Shown here in pieces: positions 59,330 through 64,000 of a DNA stretch of 64,000 nt. The stretch is taken from contig CBDBKC010000035.1 of the NCBI GenBank assembly GCA_965206655.1, forward strand, positions 310,001 to 374,000, given 5' to 3'. The notes below the pieces were generated by a model. The model ran no database searches, was not told where the DNA came from, and saw only the letters and a program-made list of their open reading frames with translations. Source of the DNA: JAPPLB01 sp965206655 (lineage in GTDB: Bacteria; Acidobacteriota; Terriglobia; Bryobacterales; UBA6623). Every line of letters begins with the position of its first letter. Within the stretch, counting starts at the first letter, position 1. The translations under genes and the position numbers were made by a program.

Positions 59330-60730
59330 TCACTTCGGGAAGCCGATTCTTTGCAGGAGGCTTTGAAAGCGCGGATCGTCTCGGAGGGACTCCAGCCGGG
59401 TGTCTACGTTAAGCCAGGCCATCGATCGGGACCGCAGCCGATACGCTTCTTCGAGCTGCTCCAAGGCCTCGTCCTTCTCACCCAGACCCAGATGCACGAT
59501 TGCCATGCTGAACGGCGATACGTATCGCTCCTCGGCTAGCTTCTCCAAGTCGGCCAGCATGGCACGGGCGAGTTTCTCTTCTCCAGCCCGCCCGTAGGTG
59601 AACCCGAGCGAGCCCAGCGGAGCTGGGTTGTTGTCGGATAGCAAGGCCGCCTTCGAAAGTGAGACGACCGCTTCTTGGTAGAGCCCCTTTCGCTGGTACG
59701 ACTCGCCAAGTATCCAGTGCGCCGCCCAGAAATTGGGGCTCAGCTCGAGCACTTTCTCCAACTGCTGGCCGGCCTCGTCATCGCGGCCGGCCTGATAATA
59801 CTGCTGAGCAAGATTCGTATTTGCCGCCAGGGAAAGCGGGTCCAAGTCTCTGGCACGCCGAGCTTTTTCGATGGCCTCGCCCATTTGACCCGTGACTTCG
59901 TAGTACAGCGAGTACCACAGAAAGCCTTGGGCGTAGCTCGGATTCAGCTCTGTGGCGCGGCGGAACTGTCTCTCGGCTTCTTCGAAGTCCCAGTCATATT
60001 TCAAGTTGATCATACCGAGCACGCCATGGGCCTCTTCGATAGATTCAGAGAGATCGAGGGCTGCCTCGGCCTCTCGGCGCGATCGGGGGAGAACGTCGTC
60101 CGGGCGTTCGATCTCCAACCCGTGGCCTCCCAACAAGCAGTAGCAGCCGGCCAATCCTGAATAGGCCCGAGCGAACGTAGGATCTTCCTTGATCGCCGTT
60201 TCGAAATACTCGATGCCCTTTCGAAACCCGCTTTCGGTGATCTGTTCGCGGAAGTATCGACCCTTGAGGTAAGTTTCATAGGCGGTGGGGTTGGACGTGC
60301 TGGATACTCGCGCGGGTGTCTCGATCCGGTCAAGGAGCTTCAAAGCCAGCGAACGGGATATGAGGTTGGCAACCTCGGTCTGAAGCTCCAGGACGCTGTC
60401 GAGAAGGACGCTGTCGAGACGCCTTTCGTAGTCCTCAACCCAGGTGTGAGTCTGGTCGCGAACGTAGATCAACTGAACAGTGATGCGGACCCGCTCGTTC
60501 TCCCGGCGGAGACTTCCTTCCACGGCGTAGTCGACCCCGAGCTCCTCGCCCATGACTTCGATCGGCTTGGCGCCGGCCTTGTAACTTTCCGTCGACGTGC
60601 GAGCGATCACGCCGAGCCGATCCGGGTCGAGCCGTCCCAACTGAGAGATAACCTCCTCAGTAAGGCCACCGACGAAATAGTCGTGTTCGGGGTCGCCCGT
60701 GTAGTTGTCGAACGGCAGCACCGCCAACAA
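59330..60730 (-). CDS. TolB-like/TPR protein, apparently lacking its N-terminal sensor or kinase domain
   Basis: 466 residues from a TTG. The first 130 residues are the FlgO/TolB-like domain (LAVLPFDNYTGDPEHDYFVG, GLTEEVISQLGRLDPDRLGV, DYAVEGSLRRENERVRITVQ), followed by about eight TPRs to the C-terminus. In relatives this module follows a Ser/Thr kinase or a winged-helix/transmembrane segment; here in-frame stops occur about 90 bases upstream of the TTG. The same module begins in the kinase gene at 62,969. Possibly a truncated gene that still makes a soluble TPR protein. Confidence 0.7.
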   Translation of the reverse strand: MLAVLPFDNYTGDPEHDYFVGGLTEEVISQLGRLDPDRLGVIARTSTESYKAGAKPIEVMGEELGVDYAVEGSLRRENERVRITVQLIYVRDQTHTWVEDYERRLDSVLLDSVLELQTEVANLISRSLALKLLDRIETPARVSSTSNPTAYETYLKGRYFREQITESGFRKGIEYFETAIKEDPTFARAYSGLAGCYCLLGGHGLEIERPDDVLPRSRREAEAALDLSESIEEAHGVLGMINLKYDWDFEEAERQFRRATELNPSYAQGFLWYSLYYEVTGQMGEAIEKARRARDLDPLSLAANTNLAQQYYQAGRDDEAGQQLEKVLELSPNFWAAHWILGESYQRKGLYQEAVVSLSKAALLSDNNPAPLGSLGFTYGRAGEEKLARAMLADLEKLAEERYVSPFSMAIVHLGLGEKDEALEQLEEAYRLRSRSMAWLNVDTRLESLRDDPRFQSLLQRIGFPK

Positions 60731-61160
60731 GATTCGCCCCGTGGGGGCGGTTAGCCTGACACCGGTGCCTCGATCACCAGAGCCCGCAGGTGTTCCAGGA
60801 TGGGCCGCCTACTAGCACCTGAAGCGCTTCTTGGTTCCATGTTTCGCCCCGTTTCCAAAATCAGCCGCTCGAGCGCAGCGCGAGGCTCGCTGCTATGGCT
60901 AAGAAAGCGGACTGCCTCGCTCTTGCTGCTCTAGTCTACCGCAGCGAGGAGACTACCCAAACTACGATCCTCGCTGGGGGACGCCACCGGAAGGCTGCAA
61001 GTTATCGTTGGGAATATTCTGCTGCCGGATCGCGTTTGTTGAGGCGAGGACGGTGGTGCTGGGGTTGCATTGTGTATCGGCTTCCTCGGTGCCGCGAACG
61101 TCACCGAGCGGCCACGAGCCCAAAAGGGTGGCCGGAATACGACAGGAGCCAGGAGGCCAA
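60731..61160. other. 430-base region without a confident gene
   Basis: Holds a 29-codon minus-strand ORF (60,840 to 60,754, MEPRSASGASRRPILEHLR) with no recognisable similarity, and the second copy of the 50-bp repeat at 61,001-61,050. It should contain the promoter of the P460 gene. Confidence 0.4.
61001..61050 (+). repeat. 50-bp direct repeat, copy B
   Basis: Matches 59,078-59,127 without gaps, with conserved blocks GGGAATATTCTG and GCGTTTGTTGAGGCGAGGA separated by 10 variable bases. Lies 110 bases upstream of the cytochrome P460 start, so a regulatory site is possible. Confidence 0.6.
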
Positions 61161-61742
61161 ATGCTCTACCGAATCGTTGAGAAAACCATCATCATCCTAG
61201 CCGCGGTCATCCCGCTGCTGGTTATTGGGGCGTTGTTCGCGTTGCCCGCGGCGGCACAGGATGCCCAATTCGACCCCTCAGGGGAACTTCTGCAGCCCAC
61301 CGGATACCGCGAGTGGGTGTACGTCGGCGCCCCGCTGACTCCAAACGACATGAACGGCGGGGAGGCTCCTTTTCCGGAGTTCCACTCCGTCTATGTGAAC
61401 CGCTCGGGCTGGCAGGCCTACAAGCAAACCGGCAAGTTCCCCGAAGGCACGGTCGTCGTCAAAGAGCTCGTCAGCGTTGGCAGAAAAGCGGCTTCCAGCG
61501 GTAAAGGCTACTTCATGGGCGAGTTCATCGGACTGGAAGCCGCTGTGAAGGACTCCAAGCGCTTCCCCAAGCAGCCCGGCTACTGGGCCTACTTCAGCTT
61601 CGGGCACAGCTACCCGTTGGCGAAGAAGAGCAAGGCTCAGCCGTTGGCCGCCTGCGCCGCGTGCCACCAGGCTTTGGCCGCGGACGACATGGTCTTCACA
61701 CAGTACTACCCAGTTCTTCAGGCCGCAAAGGGCAAGAAGTAG
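61161..61742 (+). CDS. Cytochrome P460-family haem protein
   Basis: 193 residues from the ATG at 61,161 with AGGAGG upstream. Leader helix IIILAAVIPLLVIGALFALPAAAQ. P460 fold: GYREWVYVGAPLTPND, FPEFHSVYVNRSGWQAYKQTGKFPEGTVVVKEL, and the haem motif AACAACHQALAADD (CAACH at about residue 165) near the C-terminus as in the family. P460 proteins oxidise hydroxylamine or handle NO. The lysine that forms the haem cross-link cannot be assigned with certainty. Confidence 0.88.
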   Translation: MLYRIVEKTIIILAAVIPLLVIGALFALPAAAQDAQFDPSGELLQPTGYREWVYVGAPLTPNDMNGGEAPFPEFHSVYVNRSGWQAYKQTGKFPEGTVVVKELVSVGRKAASSGKGYFMGEFIGLEAAVKDSKRFPKQPGYWAYFSFGHSYPLAKKSKAQPLAACAACHQALAADDMVFTQYYPVLQAAKGKK

Positions 61743-61808
61743 ACCCGCGGCGAGACAAGTTTTGCGTACTACTCATCACACACCAAACAGAACAAAGGAG
61801 AAACAGAA

Positions 61809-62159
61809 ATGCAAAACCTAAAACAGGTTGACGACCAATTGAATGAAATGACCAGCGCTGGTCAGATCATCGAAGCCCTGGAGCGCTTCTATGCCGACGA
61901 CTGCACGTTCCAAGAAGGGAACAAGGAGCCGATGGTTGGAAAGAAGGCTCACCACGATCACTTGACCGAATTCTTCTCCACTCTGAAAGAGTTCAAGGGC
62001 GCGACGCTGCACTCGCAAGGAGTCGGTGAAGACGCCACGATGACGGAGTGGACCTTCGACATGGTGGGTCCGGACGGGCCCAGGGTCTGGAACGAAATCC
62101 TGCGGCGCCAGTGGCAGGACGGCAAAGTCGTTTCGGAGCGCTATTACACGGCCGACTAG
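61809..62159 (+). CDS. SnoaL/NTF2-like protein
   Basis: 116 residues, GGAGAAA upstream of the ATG. LNEMTSAGQIIEALERFYADDCTFQEGNKEPMVGK is a typical SnoaL-like start, and EWTFDMVGPDGPRVWNEILRRQWQDGKVVSERYY the usual sheet. No signal peptide. Cone-fold proteins bind small hydrophobic molecules; function unknown. Between the P460 and haemoglobin genes on the same strand. Confidence 0.82.
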   Translation: MQNLKQVDDQLNEMTSAGQIIEALERFYADDCTFQEGNKEPMVGKKAHHDHLTEFFSTLKEFKGATLHSQGVGEDATMTEWTFDMVGPDGPRVWNEILRRQWQDGKVVSERYYTAD

Positions 62160-62370
62160 TGCTGGACAGCGCCGAGCCTGGGGCCGCGGTTGCGGCAACA
62201 AGGTCAGGCTCCCGAATCGCTTGTACTTCGGGAGCTTGACGACCAGGGGGCCACGTGGATTCCGCACGGCGACTCCAAGGAAGAATCCAACGGAGGCCTA
62301 CGACGAACCGAACGAACCGACCCACGCGGTTCGGACTCTTAACACTCTACAAACACACAAGGAGAAAGAC

Positions 62371-62838
62371 ATGTACGCCAACCGAACCAAATCAAGAAGT
62401 TTTGCCTTTGCCACAGCGGCTGCCGCGCTCCTATTGCTGCTGTCATTGCCTGCGTCCGTACAGGCTGAAAATCACGGAAAGTCCCTCTACGAGAGGCTCG
62501 GCGGGTACGGCGCGATCTCGGCGGCGGTCGATGATTTTGCGCCGAAGCTGTTCGACGACCCGCAGGTAGGGAAATTCTTTGTCGGAATGGGCGCCGATAC
62601 TCGCGAGAGCTTTCGGCAAAAGAACAAGAACCTCGTATGTAACGTGACGGGCGGCCCCTGCAAGATCATCAGCCGGCCCGCGAAGGTCGCGCATTCGGGC
62701 CTGGGCATCACGGAAAGCGACTTCGACGTCGTTGCCAACCATTTAGCCGACACGCTGAACAAATTCAACGTGCCCGAAAAGGAGCAGCAAGAGCTGTTCG
62801 CGATCATCGCCACTCTCAAAGACGACATTGTCGATTGA
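62371..62838 (+). CDS. Exported group 1 truncated haemoglobin
   Basis: 155 residues from the ATG at 62,371 (AGGAGAAAG upstream). Signal peptide FATAAAALLLLLSLPASVQAE. Globin core LYERLGGYGAISAAVDDF, then TGGPCKIISRP and AHSGLGITESDF with the proximal His108. The B10 tyrosine expected after VDDF is Ala57, so the usual distal Tyr that stabilises bound O2 is missing. An exported truncated globin next to P460 suggests NO or O2 chemistry in the periplasm. Confidence 0.9.
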   Translation: MYANRTKSRSFAFATAAAALLLLLSLPASVQAENHGKSLYERLGGYGAISAAVDDFAPKLFDDPQVGKFFVGMGADTRESFRQKNKNLVCNVTGGPCKIISRPAKVAHSGLGITESDFDVVANHLADTLNKFNVPEKEQQELFAIIATLKDDIVD

Positions 62839-62968
62839 CATCGTCGACGCGATGGCTCGGACCGCCGGACGCTCGCTGGCGGTCCGAGCCGGCCGTCGGG
62901 CGGCGATCAGCAAGGAAAGTCACAACGTAAGGGCGCTCGCTGAGTACAACAACCCGAAACCTCGTGTC

Positions 62969-64000
62969 ATGACCTCTCAGACCATCTCCCACTACAAAAT
63001 CGGCGACAAGATCGGCGAGGGCGGCATGGGCAGCGTCTACAAGGCTGAGGATCTCACCCTCAAACGTACCGTTGCTCTGAAGTTTCTCTCGCGGCGCACC
63101 CTTGAGGACGAAGATCAGAAGGCGCGCTTCCTTCGCGAAGCTCAGGCTGCCGCGGGCCTCGACCATCCGAACATCTGCACGGTTTACGAAGTCGAAGAGG
63201 CTATGGGCGAGACGTTCATCGCGATGGCCTACCTCGACGGCCGGAACCTGAAAGAGAGGATCGCCGCGGGTCCCCTGGCGATCGATGAGGCCGTGGACCT
63301 GGCCCGGCAAGTCGCTCACGGCCTGCGTGCGGCTCATAACAAGGGAGTCGTTCATCGCGACATCAAACCGGCCAACGTGATTGTCACAACCGAGGGTGTC
63401 GTGAAGATTGTCGACTTCGGTCTGGCCCAGCTTGGTGGAGAGGGTGGCCTGACTAAGGAAGGCGTCACGATGGGGACGACGGCCTACATGTCGCCCGAGC
63501 AAGCGATGGCCGCGCCGCTCGACCACCGTACCGACGTCTGGTCCCTGGGCGTCCTCATCTACGAACTGATCACCGGACAGACGCCCTTTCGAGGGCTTTA
63601 CGGCGATGCCATCGTTTATTCGATCGTCAATGAAGAACCGCAAGCGATGAGCGAGCTGCGAAGCGACATTCCTCCTGCACTCGAGCAGATCGTCACCCGA
63701 GCGCTCGCCAAGAATCCCGATGAACGCTACCCGCATATCGACGAGATGCTGGCCGATCTGCAAACTCTCGGCGGAAATATCGAGTCCGGATCGGCCACGG
63801 CCCCACTAGCCAAGGCGAAACCGTTCGATCGCAAGCGGAAACTGGTTCTCAGCGGCGTTGCGGCGTTGCGGCGTTGCTGCTGGTGCTACTGGCAGTTGCG
63901 CCCTTTCTCTCCACAGGCGAGGGGGCCGCAATCGATTCGATCGCCGTGCTGCCTTTAGACAATTTCTCCAATGACCCGGAGCAGGACTACTTTGTCAACG
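62969..64000 (+). pseudogene. Ser/Thr protein kinase with TolB-like domain, frameshifted by an 8-bp repeat and running off the right edge
   Basis: ATG at 62,969 (MTSQTISHYKIGDKIGEGG). Complete Hanks kinase: G-loop GEGGMGSVYKAE, VAK-type Lys in VALKFL, catalytic HRDIKPANVIV, DFG in KIVDFGLAQL, activation segment MGTTAYMSPEQA and the DVWSLGVLIYEL helix. After about residue 290 comes a membrane helix, within which the frame changes at three tandem GCGGCGTT units (63,852-63,875). In the shifted frame the protein continues LLAVAPFLSTGEGAAIDSIA and VLPLDNFSNDPEQDYFV, a TolB-like domain, to the window end. With two units the frame would be open throughout. Confidence 0.88.
63852..63875. repeat. Three tandem 8-bp repeats inside the kinase gene
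   Basis: GCGGCGTT occurs three times head to tail at 63,852, 63,860 and 63,868. Each unit added or lost shifts the frame by two or one. Two units give an open frame through the membrane helix; three units give a stop after about 37 further codons. Confidence 0.85.

Noticed and set aside
1..64000. CRISPR arrays, rRNA and tRNA genes
   Set aside because: No regularly spaced repeats, no rRNA-like sequence and no cloverleaf with TTCGAATC-type arm was found on reading both strands.

Overview
The window looks like a GC-rich Gram-negative chromosome, most likely an Acidobacteriota member of the Solibacter/Bryobacter type. This is an inference. It rests on a Ser/Thr kinase joined to a TolB-like/TPR module, PD40-type kinase remnants, abundant exported c-type cytochromes, a PQQ alcohol dehydrogenase, FG-GAP lipoproteins, exported alpha-hydroxy-acid dehydrogenases and a heavy insertion-sequence load. 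An LptE-like gene supports an outer membrane. I found no rRNA, no CRISPR array and no convincing tRNA.

Layout. 1-14,150 (all minus strand) is an exopolysaccharide/capsule locus. In transcription order it has a Wza-type export protein, a Wzc-type chain-length regulator/BY-kinase, a TPR membrane protein, two O-antigen ligase/polymerase proteins and four glycosyltransferase genes. It is broken in four places: an IS1595-family element in wzc (8-bp target duplication), an IS200/IS605-family element in the first polymerase gene (exact removal restores the frame), and frameshifts in two glycosyltransferase genes. 14,398-16,785 is a cobalt/nickel ECF transporter (cbiM, PDGLE protein, cbiQ, cbiO). 16,794-19,241 is a two-gene ABC exporter. 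19,328-19,606 holds a probable small transcript (sigma-70-like promoter, 14-codon ORF behind a near-perfect Shine-Dalgarno, hairpins, terminator) just upstream of tsaD. 21,664-25,849 is an operon of two exported FMN alpha-hydroxy-acid dehydrogenases with a five-haem cytochrome and an FG-GAP lipoprotein. 25,872-31,496 is housekeeping: purH, a DUF465 protein, psd, pssA, lptE, holA, rpsT.

31,630-41,506 is a mobile-element pile-up. A Clp ATPase is cut by an integrase element, followed by an IS21-family element, a kinase C-terminal fragment, IS1380 copy 1, and a metallo-beta-lactamase-fold gene interrupted by an IS4-family element (9-bp duplication) and capped by an IS481-family element at a CTAG site. 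41,517-49,385 is ordinary chromosome: exported FAH-family and creatininase-family proteins, RmuC, an SMP-30 protein, a PAS-GGDEF-EAL protein and a PilZ protein. 49,980-54,390 is a respiratory cluster: dihaem cytochrome, PQQ dehydrogenase with a lanthanide-type metal site, LolA-like protein, membrane dihaem cytochrome. IS1380 copy 2 (54,841-56,506) truncates a further cytochrome gene. 56,841-64,000 carries an unknown protein, a lactonase-type propeller, a TolB-like/TPR protein, and then a cytochrome P460 / NTF2-like / exported truncated haemoglobin / Ser-Thr kinase series. The kinase is thrown out of frame by a third copy of an 8-bp tandem repeat.

Overall, core genes look intact, while surface-polysaccharide and signalling genes are disrupted by IS elements, frameshifts and short-repeat slippage. 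Whether the frameshifts are biological or assembly errors cannot be decided from one sequence, but the IS insertions are supported by target duplications or restored reading frames.
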